In this document: positions 9,313 through 17,949 of the stretch, in pieces | Layout of the letters: the number at the start of each line of letters is the position of its first letter | How positions within the stretch are numbered: position 1 is the stretch's first letter | DNA from: UBA7067 sp051880615 | Lineage (GTDB): Bacteria; Bacillota; Clostridia; Oscillospirales; Acutalibacteraceae | Reading direction: 5' to 3' | NCBI GenBank assembly: GCA_051880615.1 | Contig: JBJEOH010000038.1 | Coordinates: 1-64,000 of the forward strand | Length of the DNA stretch: 64,000 nucleotides | The notes under the pieces: model-generated | Databases searched by the model: none | What the model saw: the letters and a program-made list of their open reading frames with translations, nothing else | What the model was told of the DNA's origin: nothing | Made by a program: the position numbers and the translations under genes

Positions 9313-10320
9313 TTAGTCAGCGTACTTGTCCTCGCCGTTCCATGAATACATCTTTCTCAGCTCTTCGCCAACCTTCTCAAGCTGGTGCTCTGCTGCGATT
9401 CTTCTGCATGAGTTGAAGTGTGCTCTGCCGTTCTTGTTCTCTGCAATCCACTTTGATGCGAATGTGCCGTCCTGAATCTCGGTGAGAACCTGCTTCATCT
9501 CTTTCTTGGTTTCCTCTGTGATAAGACGCTTGCCTGTCTCATAGTCACCGAACTCAGCAGTGTCAGAGATTGAATATCTCATCTTCTTGAAGCCGCCGCT
9601 ATAGATAAGGTCAACGATGAGCTTCATCTCGTGGATACACTCAAAGTATGCATTCTCCGGAGCGTAGCCAGCCTCAACGAGAGTTTCAAAGCCAGCCTTC
9701 ATCAAAGCTGTAACGCCGCCGCAAAGAACAGCCTGCTCGCCGAAGAGGTCGGTTTCTGTTTCGATCTTAAAGGTTGTTTCAAGAACACCTGCACGGCTGC
9801 CGCCGATACCTGCTGCATAAGCAAGACCGATTTCTGTTGCCTTGCCTGTTGCGTCCTGCTCAACAGCGATAAGACACGGAGTACCCTTGCCCTCAACATA
9901 CTCGCTTCTTACTGTGTGACCCGGAGCCTTAGGAGCAATCATAAATACATCGACATTTGACGGAGGTGTGATTTGCTTATAATGAATGTTGAAGCCGTGT
10001 GCAAATGCAAGTGCCTTGCCCTCTGTGAGGTACGGCTCGATGTCCTTTTTGTAAAGGTCAGCCTGTCTTTCATCAGGAACAAGAATCATAATGATGTCTG
10101 CTGCCTTTGCAGCCTCAGCTGTTGTCATTACTGTAAGTCCTGCCTTTTCGGCTCTTGCGCGGCTCTTGCTGCCCTCGTAAAGACCTACAACAACATCAAC
10201 GCCGCTGTCGTGAAGGTTAAGTGCGTGTGCGTGACCCTGGCTGCCGTAGCCGATGATAGCAACTTTTTTACCCTTTAAAAGATTGAGGTCACAGTCTGCT
10301 TGATAGTAAATTTTTGGCAT
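9313..10320 (-). CDS. ilvC: Ketol-acid reductoisomerase
   Basis: Second enzyme of valine, leucine and isoleucine synthesis: NADPH-dependent isomerisation and reduction of acetolactate or acetohydroxybutyrate. The 335 residues are the length of the short class I enzyme. The Rossmann nucleotide site GYGSQGHAHALNL lies near the N-terminus, and the C-terminal knotted domain carries the magnesium-binding acidic residues, including DLFGEQAVLCGG and ECIHEMKLIVDL. The start at 10320 (MPKIYY) has AGGAGG nine bases upstream; an in-frame ATG at 10341 overlaps that site and is rejected. Last gene of the ilvB-ilvN-ilvC operon. Confidence 0.95.
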   Translation of the reverse strand: MPKIYYQADCDLNLLKGKKVAIIGYGSQGHAHALNLHDSGVDVVVGLYEGSKSRARAEKAGLTVMTTAEAAKAADIIMILVPDERQADLYKKDIEPYLTEGKALAFAHGFNIHYKQITPPSNVDVFMIAPKAPGHTVRSEYVEGKGTPCLIAVEQDATGKATEIGLAYAAGIGGSRAGVLETTFKIETETDLFGEQAVLCGGVTALMKAGFETLVEAGYAPENAYFECIHEMKLIVDLIYSGGFKKMRYSISDTAEFGDYETGKRLITEETKKEMKQVLTEIQDGTFASKWIAENKNGRAHFNSCRRIAAEHQLEKVGEELRKMYSWNGEDKYAD

Positions 10321-10378
10321 AATAATTTTCCTCCTTGCCAATTTGGCATAAATGTATATGTTATTTCTGTAAAACCGC

Positions 10379-10870
10379 TTATGAGTTTGTGCCAGCCGCG
10401 CCCTTTTCTATGGCTACGGTGCCTGTCTTTACGATTTCACGGATACCATATGGCTTTAATAAATTAAGAAGTATCTCTGTTTTTTCCGATGTATCGGAAA
10501 ATTCTAAAGTTACGGTTGACGCCGCAACATCACAAACCTTTGCGTGCATCATTTCGGCGATTTTTAAAAGCTCAGGTCTTTTGGGTGCAGGGCAGCATAC
10601 CTTTATAAGCGAAAGCTCGCGGCTTATGTAGTTGCCATCCTCAAGGGCTTTAACCTTGATTACGGGGATAAGCTTGTTGAGCTGCTTCTCAAGCTGCTCC
10701 AGAACATAATCGTCGCCATCTGCAACAATGGTTATTCTTGAAAGCTTAGGGTCGTTTGTAACACCCACTGCAAGGCTGTCAATGTTAAAGCCTCGCCTTG
10801 AAAACAGTCCGGATATTTTACTCAAAACACCCGCCTGATTTTCAACCAGAACTGTCAATGTGTGTTTCAT
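10379..10870 (-). CDS. ilvN: Acetolactate synthase small (regulatory) subunit
   Basis: Regulatory partner of the catalytic subunit encoded just upstream; it confers valine feedback inhibition. The 163 residues comprise an N-terminal ACT domain (about 3-75, with VENQAGVLSKISGLFSRRGF) and a C-terminal ALS regulatory domain. ilvB lies 15 bases upstream and ilvC about 60 bases downstream. An AAGGA site precedes the ATG. Confidence 0.94.
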   Translation of the reverse strand: MKHTLTVLVENQAGVLSKISGLFSRRGFNIDSLAVGVTNDPKLSRITIVADGDDYVLEQLEKQLNKLIPVIKVKALEDGNYISRELSLIKVCCPAPKRPELLKIAEMMHAKVCDVAASTVTLEFSDTSEKTEILLNLLKPYGIREIVKTGTVAIEKGAAGTNS

Positions 10871-10885
10871 ATAAAAAATCCTTTC

Positions 10886-12511
10886 TTAAATTGAGGGTGT
10901 TTCGGGGCTTACATTGCATACAAGCATAAATGAACGGTTGCTCTTAAGCATTTCTTCGGCAATTTTCTCAGCCTCTTCATTTGAGCTTGCACATGCCGAT
11001 GGAATATTGTACGCCTCGGCAATTTTCATAAAGTCGGGTGCATTATCGTCAAGGAAGGTGGCGCTGTAGCGTCCCTTGTAAAGGTTCTTTTGCAGCTCCC
11101 TTACCATTCCGAGCCTTACATTTCGCATAATGATGATTTTAATGTTCAGGTCGTTCTGTGCTATTGTGCCAAGCTCGTTCATACCCATCTGGAACGAACC
11201 GTCACCGCAGACTACAACAACCTCACGGTCGGGGCGAGCAAACTTCGCGCCGATCGCGGCAGGGATTGAGTAGCCCATAGTCCCCATACCGCCTGTGGTG
11301 AGGAATCTGCCTTCCTTTATGCGGAAGTTGTTTGCGCACCAGATTTGGTTTTGCCCGACATCGGCAACAAGAATTGCCTTTGACGGCAGCATCTTTGAAA
11401 AGGTTGCGACAAAGTGTCTCGGCTCAACATAGCCCTCAAACTGCTGAGGAATGCGGAATAAATCTGTTTTCCAGCGTTCAACCGTGTCGTCCCACATCGG
11501 CGGAACATGGTAATTGCCGACCTCGGCGGCAAGCCTGCCCATAATGTCGCGCATATCGCCGACAATCGGAACGGTTGTCTTTATATTTTTGCCTATTTCG
11601 GCGGGGTCAATATCAATATGTATAATCTTTGAGCGCTCGGAAATCTGGTCAGGTGCGGCAACCGCTCTGTCACCAAGCCTTGCGCCGCACACGATAATCA
11701 AATCGGATTCGTGAATAACCCTGTTTGCAACGCCTTTGCCGTGACTGCCGAGCATACCGAGATACAGCCTGTGCTCGGACGGCATAACGCCGATGCCCAT
11801 CATTGTTGAAACAACGGGGATTCCTGTTGTAACGGCAAAATCAACAAGCTGAAGCTTTACACCCGATGAAAGCACACCGCCGCCTGCAACAATAACAGGT
11901 CGAGACGAGGCCTTTATAAGCTGTGCTGCTTTCTTTATCTGAACAGCATGTCCCTTTATGTTCGGCTTGTAGCCGACAATGTTTGCTTCCTCAGGGTACT
12001 CAAAGCTTTCAAGTTTGTTTGTCTGCATATCAATAGGAACATCAATAAGTACAGGGCCGGGTCTGCCGGTTGTGGCTATATGAAAAGCCTCTTTAAAAAT
12101 ACGCGGCAAATCGGCGGTGTCCTTGACGAGATAGCTGTGCTTTACGAACGGCTCGCAAGCGCCCGTTATGTCAGCCTCCTGAAAAACATCGCGTCCCAAA
12201 AGGTCACTTCTTACCTGACCTGTAATTGCGATAATCGGAATTGAATCGGTATACGCCGTAGCAATACCTGTTATCATATTTGTAGCACCGGGACCTGAGG
12301 TTGCTACGCAAACACCCGGCTTGCCTATGGAGCGTGCATAACCGCTTGCCGCGTGTACGGCGTTTTGCTCCTGTCTGACAAGGATGTGATTTATATTTGA
12401 ATCTAAAAGTACATCGTAAAATGGGCAGATAGCTGCTCCGGGATAACCAAAAATGACGGATACGCCCTCGTTTTCCAGACATTTTACCATAATTTCAGCA
12501 CCGCTTATCAT
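10886..12511 (-). CDS. ilvB: Acetolactate synthase large (catalytic) subunit
   Basis: Thiamine-diphosphate enzyme that condenses two pyruvates, or pyruvate and 2-oxobutyrate, at the entry of branched-chain amino acid synthesis. The 541 residues show the N-terminal PYR domain with the catalytic glutamate in RQEQNAVHAA, a central FAD-type domain, and the C-terminal ThDP motif beginning GDGSFQMGMNELG. The association with ilvN and ilvC supports the biosynthetic enzyme over a catabolic one. GGAGTG precedes the ATG. No leader peptide or T-box is seen; the 5' UTR is only about 35 bases. Confidence 0.95.
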   Translation of the reverse strand: MISGAEIMVKCLENEGVSVIFGYPGAAICPFYDVLLDSNINHILVRQEQNAVHAASGYARSIGKPGVCVATSGPGATNMITGIATAYTDSIPIIAITGQVRSDLLGRDVFQEADITGACEPFVKHSYLVKDTADLPRIFKEAFHIATTGRPGPVLIDVPIDMQTNKLESFEYPEEANIVGYKPNIKGHAVQIKKAAQLIKASSRPVIVAGGGVLSSGVKLQLVDFAVTTGIPVVSTMMGIGVMPSEHRLYLGMLGSHGKGVANRVIHESDLIIVCGARLGDRAVAAPDQISERSKIIHIDIDPAEIGKNIKTTVPIVGDMRDIMGRLAAEVGNYHVPPMWDDTVERWKTDLFRIPQQFEGYVEPRHFVATFSKMLPSKAILVADVGQNQIWCANNFRIKEGRFLTTGGMGTMGYSIPAAIGAKFARPDREVVVVCGDGSFQMGMNELGTIAQNDLNIKIIIMRNVRLGMVRELQKNLYKGRYSATFLDDNAPDFMKIAEAYNIPSACASSNEEAEKIAEEMLKSNRSFMLVCNVSPETPSI

Positions 12512-12552
12512 TTTTCCGTCACTCCATTCTAATTCACAAGCTTTTACCTATT

Positions 12553-12581
12553 ATTATAGTATGACAGCTTCAATAGGTCAA
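12553..12581 (-). promoter_or_regulatory. Promoter of the ilvBNC operon
   Basis: On the minus strand, TTGACC (12581-12576) and TATAAT (12558-12553) are 17 bases apart, about 40 bases before the ilvB start. The short leader leaves no room for a T-box or attenuator. Confidence 0.8.
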
Positions 12582-12607
12582 GTTTTTGAGGCGTTTTTTT
12601 CGCAAAT

Positions 12608-14032
12608 TCACTGATTATCAATGATTGTGACATACTCCGGATTGACGGATATGCCTGACTTTAGCAGTACACCGGCTGATTTCAGGGCGCAAATTACCTG
12701 CAAAAGCTCCTCTGTTATAACCTCACCCGGAGCGATGAGAGGTATTCCCGGAGGATAAGCAAACAGAAATTCACCGCTGATTTTGTCCTTGGCGGTGCTG
12801 AGAGGAACTGAGATTTTGTCAAGCTCCTCGGCTTCGGATATTTCCATTGCCTTTACATAGCTTGCAGGCATTGCGGCGGCTTTCGGTGAATATGTGCCGT
12901 ATTTGCCGCTGTCAATTTCACGCAGTGCACAGATAAGGCGTTCAAAGCCCTCGTCATTGTCGCAGTAGGAGGTCATTGCGACGGCATAATTGAGAGATGA
13001 CATTTCAAGCTGTATTTTATATTTGTCAAGCAAAATTGATGCAAGCTCAGCGCCCGAATACCCCTTTCTGACTGCGCTTATGATAAGCTTGCTTTTGTCA
13101 AAGGCAAATATATTGCCGTATTCGCTGTCTTTGTCGTTTCCGTAAAAGAGAATATCTATACTATCAAGCGATTTTGCTTTCTCGGAAAAATTATCAAGAC
13201 GGTTTAAATATTCTGCAAAATATGAACTGCCGTTTTTTTGCAGAGTGTTAACCGCCCTGTCGATGTTCTCCATCAACAAATATGACGGAGAGCTTGTTTC
13301 AAAAACTGCAAGCTTTTGCGCTATTTTGTTGCTGTCAGCCAAATTGCCGCAAATGTGGAGCAGTGCGCTTTGAGTAAGGCAGGCAAGCGTTTTGTGAGTG
13401 CTTTGTATTACTATGTCAGCTCCGTTTTTTACAGCGCCTTGGGGAAAGCCGTCAAAAAGACCGAGGTGCGCGCCGTGTGCTTCATCGACAATAAGTACAA
13501 CGCCGAAGCGGTGGCAGATGTCGCTTATTGTTTTTATGTCCGAGATAACTCCCTCATAGGTCGGGGAGGTGATGATTACAGCCGCTGTATCGGGGTGCTG
13601 AAATAAAAGCTGTTCAACCTCAGTTGGGTTTATCGAGCCGTAGCAGCCGAACGGCATTTTAATTGTATCGGGTGTTATATATTCCGCTTTAAGTCCGAGC
13701 AGGGAAATACCGTTGTAGACCGATTTGTGGCAGTTGCGTGCGCATACGACCCTGTCGCCGCGTTTTGTGCAGGCGGCAAGAGCGGCAAGAATACCGCAGG
13801 TGCTGCCGTTTACAAGAAAAAAGGTTCTGTCTGCACCGAAGAATTCGGCGGCGTTATCCATTGCATTCTTTAATATTCCGTCAGCACAGTGCAAATCGTC
13901 AAGGGAGTCAACCTCGGTCATATCGTGCGTGACTGATAAGGGTGCGACCATTTCGGCGTTTCTCTTGTGCCCGGGCATATGAAAGGGATAAATTCCCGAT
14001 TTTGAGTATTGTTCAAATGTATCGTAAAGCAT
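12608..14032 (-). CDS. Orn/Lys/Arg decarboxylase-family PLP enzyme
   Basis: Pyridoxal-phosphate decarboxylase of the fold shared by bacterial arginine, lysine and ornithine decarboxylases, which make agmatine, cadaverine or putrescine. The 474 residues match the shorter Gram-positive (Bacillus SpeA/YaaO) form without the N-terminal wing domain. The signature PFHMPGHKR is near residue 16; the PLP-contacting aspartate lies in VDEAHGAH (about 182-189) and the Schiff-base lysine is K214 in STHKTL. Substrate preference cannot be decided from sequence. It follows the cohesin-like gene by 17 bases and is probably the last gene of the tatD transcript. Confidence 0.88.
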   Translation of the reverse strand: MLYDTFEQYSKSGIYPFHMPGHKRNAEMVAPLSVTHDMTEVDSLDDLHCADGILKNAMDNAAEFFGADRTFFLVNGSTCGILAALAACTKRGDRVVCARNCHKSVYNGISLLGLKAEYITPDTIKMPFGCYGSINPTEVEQLLFQHPDTAAVIITSPTYEGVISDIKTISDICHRFGVVLIVDEAHGAHLGLFDGFPQGAVKNGADIVIQSTHKTLACLTQSALLHICGNLADSNKIAQKLAVFETSSPSYLLMENIDRAVNTLQKNGSSYFAEYLNRLDNFSEKAKSLDSIDILFYGNDKDSEYGNIFAFDKSKLIISAVRKGYSGAELASILLDKYKIQLEMSSLNYAVAMTSYCDNDEGFERLICALREIDSGKYGTYSPKAAAMPASYVKAMEISEAEELDKISVPLSTAKDKISGEFLFAYPPGIPLIAPGEVITEELLQVICALKSAGVLLKSGISVNPEYVTIIDNQ

Positions 14033-14049
14033 TGCTGTATTTCCTTGTT

Positions 14050-14940
14050 TTATTCTTCATCAAACAAATCTGCGTTGTCCGAACTGAACATATCGTCAAA
14101 GGATGAGAAAGCGGAGTCTGACGGCTTTTTGCTGCTGTCTGCTGCTTGTTCGTCATTATCGCTGTTGCCCTGTTTAGCCTTGCGCGTTTCTCCGTGCTTT
14201 CTGCCGACTAAGTAAATGCCTATAGCGGCACTGACAACGCAGAGTGTCGAGATAACGCTTAAGAAAATATATGGCAAATGTGACTGCGGATTTTCGCTTG
14301 AGCCGAGGCTTGTAAGCGTTCCTTGTGAGTACGAGGCTGAAGCATTTGTATGTTCCTGCCCCGCAACCTTGCTTGCACCTGAGCCTGAAATCTTTGATGA
14401 GGAGCTTTTTGAACTGTTCGGCGATGAGCTTACCTGTGTTCCGCTTGAGCGCGAAACGCTGCCGCTTACCTTTTCGGCAAGCTCAATCGGGTATTCTACA
14501 CCGTAGCCGCAGGCAAGACGGGTTTCGTCATTGCTCACCGCCTGTTCACCGTAAAGGGTAATAAAGGCATTGCAGGGTGTAGACAGTGCGTTGAATTTTA
14601 GCGTGATAATTCCCTTTTCTGCTGATGACAGCGGCTCGCCTTTGATATTCAGAAAAACGAGAGTTGCCGTGTTACCGTTTGTATTGTATTCAAGCTTTCC
14701 GTCGATTCCGTCACTTAAGCTTGCGGATTTAAGCTCCATCACCGTTTGATCAAAGCATACCGTAAATATTGCAGCGGCAACATCGCCGCTTCCCAGCACA
14801 TTAAGCTGAACCGTAAAGCTTTTGCCTGTCTGTACCTTGCTGTCGAGTGAGAGTGAATAATCGTAATCCAGGGCAAGGGCAGGCTGAATTGTAAAAACGA
14901 CAATCAGCAGTGAGCTAAAGAGCGAAAGAAGCTTTTTCAT
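14050..14940 (-). CDS. Cohesin-like, membrane-anchored surface protein
   Basis: The 296 residues comprise a signal peptide (1-23, ending ALA), a beta-rich domain of about 140 residues, a long Ser-rich linker (about 155-215), one membrane helix (about 225-247, with FLSVISTLCVVSAAIGIYLV) and an acidic cytoplasmic tail ending in repeats of S/D/F. The beta domain follows the type I cohesin pattern: G-x-SFTVQLNV near the start, IFTVCFDQTVMELKSA, then ATLVFLN and KGIITLKFNAL. A cohesin would bind dockerins, and two dockerin proteins are encoded in this window. The start overlaps the tatD stop as ATGA, so translation is probably coupled. Another carbohydrate-binding or Ig-like beta-sandwich is possible. 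Confidence 0.6.
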   Translation of the reverse strand: MKKLLSLFSSLLIVVFTIQPALALDYDYSLSLDSKVQTGKSFTVQLNVLGSGDVAAAIFTVCFDQTVMELKSASLSDGIDGKLEYNTNGNTATLVFLNIKGEPLSSAEKGIITLKFNALSTPCNAFITLYGEQAVSNDETRLACGYGVEYPIELAEKVSGSVSRSSGTQVSSSPNSSKSSSSKISGSGASKVAGQEHTNASASYSQGTLTSLGSSENPQSHLPYIFLSVISTLCVVSAAIGIYLVGRKHGETRKAKQGNSDNDEQAADSSKKPSDSAFSSFDDMFSSDNADLFDEE

Positions 14941-15707
14941 ATGGATATACCGTAGGTTGCGCAGGCGTTTTCAATGTTCTGACTCAGCAGCTCATCAACC
15001 GTAATTCCCCTGATTTCGGCTATTTTTTCAGCTGTGAATTTTATCATTCGTGAGTCACAGCGTTTTCCCCTGTACGGTACGGGGGTGAGATATGGCGCGT
15101 CTGTTTCAAGCATAAGGCGGTCAAGCGGAATTTCTTTGACCACATCAACACTGTGCCGTGCATTTTTGAAGGTTACAACTCCGCCTATGCTTATCGACAT
15201 TCCAAGCTTCACAACCTCGCGTGAAAGCTCAACGCTGCCCGAAAAGCAGTGCACTATGCCCTTTGGTCGGTACTTACGAAGCAGCTCATAGGTATCGCCG
15301 TGAGCCTCACGGTCGTGTACTACAACAGGCAAATCAAGCTCCTTCGACAGCGCGAGCTGCTTTTCAAAAACATCGAGCTGAATTTGTCTCGGCACTTCCT
15401 TCCAGTAGTAGTCAAGGCCTATTTCACCGATTGCAACAACCTTGCGGTGCATTGCAAGCTCGGATATTTTTTCAATAAAGTTGTCGGGCGCGCTTTCAGC
15501 CTTTTCAGGGTGATAGCCTGCGCTTGTGTAAAAGCCTTTGTATTTTTCGGCTGCGCTTATCCCGAACAGCGTTGTTTCAAGGTCTGTAGCTCCGTTGACA
15601 ATCCCTGCGATTTCGCCGCCGCACAGCATTGTATCAAGAAGCTCATATCTGTCATTGTCAAATGCCTTATCGTCATAATGTGCGTGAACATCAAAGATTT
15701 TTTGCAT
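14937..15707 (-). CDS. tatD: TatD-family metal-dependent hydrolase
   Basis: Predicted cytoplasmic metal-dependent DNase of the amidohydrolase-like TatD family, about 256 residues. Metal ligands are visible as DVHAHYD at the N-terminus, GEIGLDYYW in the middle, the histidines in VVVHDREAH and HCFSG, and LETDAPYL near the end. The start is uncertain between ATG at 15707 and GTG at 15716; the ATG has GGGTGA in front. It heads a minus-strand operon with the cohesin-like gene (4-base overlap) and the PLP decarboxylase. Confidence 0.9.
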   Translation of the reverse strand: MQKIFDVHAHYDDKAFDNDRYELLDTMLCGGEIAGIVNGATDLETTLFGISAAEKYKGFYTSAGYHPEKAESAPDNFIEKISELAMHRKVVAIGEIGLDYYWKEVPRQIQLDVFEKQLALSKELDLPVVVHDREAHGDTYELLRKYRPKGIVHCFSGSVELSREVVKLGMSISIGGVVTFKNARHSVDVVKEIPLDRLMLETDAPYLTPVPYRGKRCDSRMIKFTAEKIAEIRGITVDELLSQNIENACATYGISI

Positions 15708-15858
15708 AATTTTCACCCGATAACAAGAAGATTTTTTACCTATTCCGACATCGATTTACAGAACTTCTTTTCTAAATTGTAAAATATTTTTCAGAAACTC
15801 AAAAACGAATGACGAAACGGAATTTATGTGTTAATATATTTCAGTAAGTGGTGCTTTA

Positions 15859-15887
15859 ATTATACCCAAGAGCACAGGTTAAATCAA
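15859..15887 (-). promoter_or_regulatory. Promoter of the tatD operon
   Basis: On the minus strand, TTGATT (15887-15882) and TATAAT (15864-15859) are 17 bases apart. It lies about 150 bases before tatD and back to back with the start of the plus-strand C39-like gene. Confidence 0.6.
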
Positions 15888-15910
15888 TAAAAATGAGTGT
15901 TATGTGAATT

Positions 15911-17098
15911 ATGCAGGGGTTTGAACTGAATTCAAAAAGTAAAAAAACAATCATAATTATTTTAGCGTTGTTCGTGCTGTTGGCGATTGTGTTTGTAATT
16001 TTCAGAGTTGTTTTTCCGATTGAAGATACAGCACCGGCAATGCAGAGCGTTCTTGTTGAAAAAAAGACGGTAGTTGATATGAGCGGCGCAAGCGGTACCG
16101 GCAGTGCAAAAACCGACATAGCAAATTCTGAGCCGTTTACCGACGAGAGCAAGCTCGATTTTGCACAGCAGGAGTACAGCGCAGAGGTGTTTTCAAGCGT
16201 GGAATTGAAACTTGAAATTAAATCCTCGTATATACCGTCGGCAAGCCTTGATTGGGCGTTGAGCGACAAAAGTGCAGGAGAGCTTTCCGTGAAAAACGGC
16301 ACAAGAGCCACACTGACGCTCAAAAAAGCAGGCAGGTTTGAAATTATAGCAACCGCACCGTCAGGGCTTTATGCCGTTTGCAGCGTGATTTCTTTTGCGC
16401 CTGAGGAATACCTGATAGACGGTGTGCCGTTTATCTCGCAGAATAACGGGTATCCGTCGGGCTGTGAGTCGATAAGCACAACGATGCTGCTGAATTATTA
16501 TAAATACGATATTACACCCGAAACTTTTATCGACGGGTATCTTCATACCGATTATCTTCGTGAAAGCGAAGATGGCACTGCGGTTGTAGGTCCGGACCCT
16601 TATACCGCGTTTATCGGTACTCCGTATGACGAAAATTCTCTCGGCTGTTATCCGCCTGTTATTGTTGATGCGCTTAACAAAATATTTGACGAAACTGATT
16701 CTAAAAATACAGCGGTTGACACAACAGGAATGAGCCTTGAGGAGCTGATTGATACATACATCGTTCAGGACGAGCCTGTGCTGGTGTGGTCAACTATGTA
16801 TTTATGGGAGCCGATTGTAACCGACAGCTGGATTGTAGAGGGGGCAAGTGAGTTATCTCCTTACAATGACGGTGATTTATATGAATGGCTTGCAAATGAG
16901 CATTGCCTTGTGCTGATAGGCTATGACGAGGATTATTATTACTTCAACGACCCATTGTATTATAAAGAAACGGTGAAGTACGAAAAGTCGGCATTTGAGC
17001 ATTACTTTGAGCAGATAGGAAAATGCTCGGCTGCGATAAACGGCGGAGTTCTCAGTAAAAAAATCAGCGTGGAGCTGCCGAAGAAGGAAGCGGAGTAA
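15911..17098 (+). CDS. Membrane-anchored C39-like cysteine peptidase domain protein
   Basis: The 395 residues comprise a short basic N-terminus, one membrane helix (about 14-36), an extracellular stretch resembling a small Ig-like domain (about 85-155), and a C-terminal C39-type papain-fold domain (about 165-375). Candidate catalytic residues are Cys in GYPSGCESIS, His in NEHCLVLIGYD and Asp in FNDP. Proteins of this family (peptidase C39-like 2) are often surface-exposed; substrates are mostly unknown. The ribosome-binding site is weak (GTGTTATG region), so the start is the least certain part. No partner genes adjoin. Confidence 0.78.
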   Translation: MQGFELNSKSKKTIIIILALFVLLAIVFVIFRVVFPIEDTAPAMQSVLVEKKTVVDMSGASGTGSAKTDIANSEPFTDESKLDFAQQEYSAEVFSSVELKLEIKSSYIPSASLDWALSDKSAGELSVKNGTRATLTLKKAGRFEIIATAPSGLYAVCSVISFAPEEYLIDGVPFISQNNGYPSGCESISTTMLLNYYKYDITPETFIDGYLHTDYLRESEDGTAVVGPDPYTAFIGTPYDENSLGCYPPVIVDALNKIFDETDSKNTAVDTTGMSLEELIDTYIVQDEPVLVWSTMYLWEPIVTDSWIVEGASELSPYNDGDLYEWLANEHCLVLIGYDEDYYYFNDPLYYKETVKYEKSAFEHYFEQIGKCSAAINGGVLSKKISVELPKKEAE

Positions 17099-17142
17099 CA
17101 TTATCCTCACGCAAATCCCTTAATCTTGGATAGTACATAATA

Positions 17143-17844
17143 TCACTCAATATAGTCCGGTTTTTCCGAGGTAAGAAACTCAACACTGCGCTCAATAGAA
17201 TCCCTCGAATTGCCCCAGTCCTGACCGTTGCTTCTGTAATCAAACATTTTGCAGTAGTGTGAAATATCGTCCTTAAGCGAGCTTAAATATCCGCCCGCAA
17301 GCCTTGACGCGCTCTGATAAAACTCTGAAAGCTCAGAGCCTTTAAGACCGCCTTTTGACGATGCGGATTTTATCAGCATTGTGTAGTGCGGCAGGCAGAT
17401 AAACGGCTGCTGCTCAAAAAGCTTTCTGAATTCGGGGTCATTTGTAAAGCTTGAAAAAACAGTTGCAAACATATGCTCCATTCCCCAGCTTATCTTGTCG
17501 CACACATAGCAGCTTTGCTGAAGCTGCTCAAGTGCGGCAATATTTTTTTTGTCGGGCTTGCCCTTGGCATTTTCGCTTATAAGCTCGTTCTTTATTTTGT
17601 CAAGGTGGGTTTCAAGGATTAGTGCGTTTTGCAGTCTGCGCCCCTTGCCGACCATCATATGAAAATGCTTTGTGCAAAAGCCCTTTTCATTTGTTTCAAT
17701 TCTTACATCAGGCTCCATCATAGCCGCGCCTAAGATATAATCAACATAATTCTGCTCAAGCATATCGTGAAGCCTGCAAATCGGGCAACCGTCCTTCGGC
17801 CCGAACACATCGTTTATCGGAATAGTGCAAATCGTTTCTTTCAT
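17143..17844 (-). CDS. DUF6062 family protein
   Basis: Conserved Clostridia protein of 233 residues with no known function. It has CPIC near residue 20, GFCTKHFHMM near 57 and a further Cys-x2-Cys (CYVCDK) near the middle, plus CLPHY, suggesting a metal site built from spaced Cys and His residues. No signal peptide or membrane helix. An AAAGGACG site precedes the ATG. It is convergent with the C39-like gene, with only 44 bases between and no clear terminator. Family assignment is from memory of the CPIC/KHF pattern. Confidence 0.7.
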   Translation of the reverse strand: MKETICTIPINDVFGPKDGCPICRLHDMLEQNYVDYILGAAMMEPDVRIETNEKGFCTKHFHMMVGKGRRLQNALILETHLDKIKNELISENAKGKPDKKNIAALEQLQQSCYVCDKISWGMEHMFATVFSSFTNDPEFRKLFEQQPFICLPHYTMLIKSASSKGGLKGSELSEFYQSASRLAGGYLSSLKDDISHYCKMFDYRSNGQDWGNSRDSIERSVEFLTSEKPDYIE

Positions 17845-17949
17845 ATCGCTTCGTCCTTTCGCAATTCTTATATATATTGTAGCACATAATTTGCAAATGT
17901 GATATACTGATAATCAAAAGTTAAGCAAAAATTATAACGGAGTGTCGGT

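Noticed and set aside
10321..10341. Earlier ilvC start giving MARRKII
   Set aside because: Its codons overlap the AGGAGG that serves the ATG at 10320.
12512..12552. T-box or leader-peptide attenuator for the ilv operon
   Set aside because: The predicted transcript start leaves a leader of about 35 bases, too short for either.
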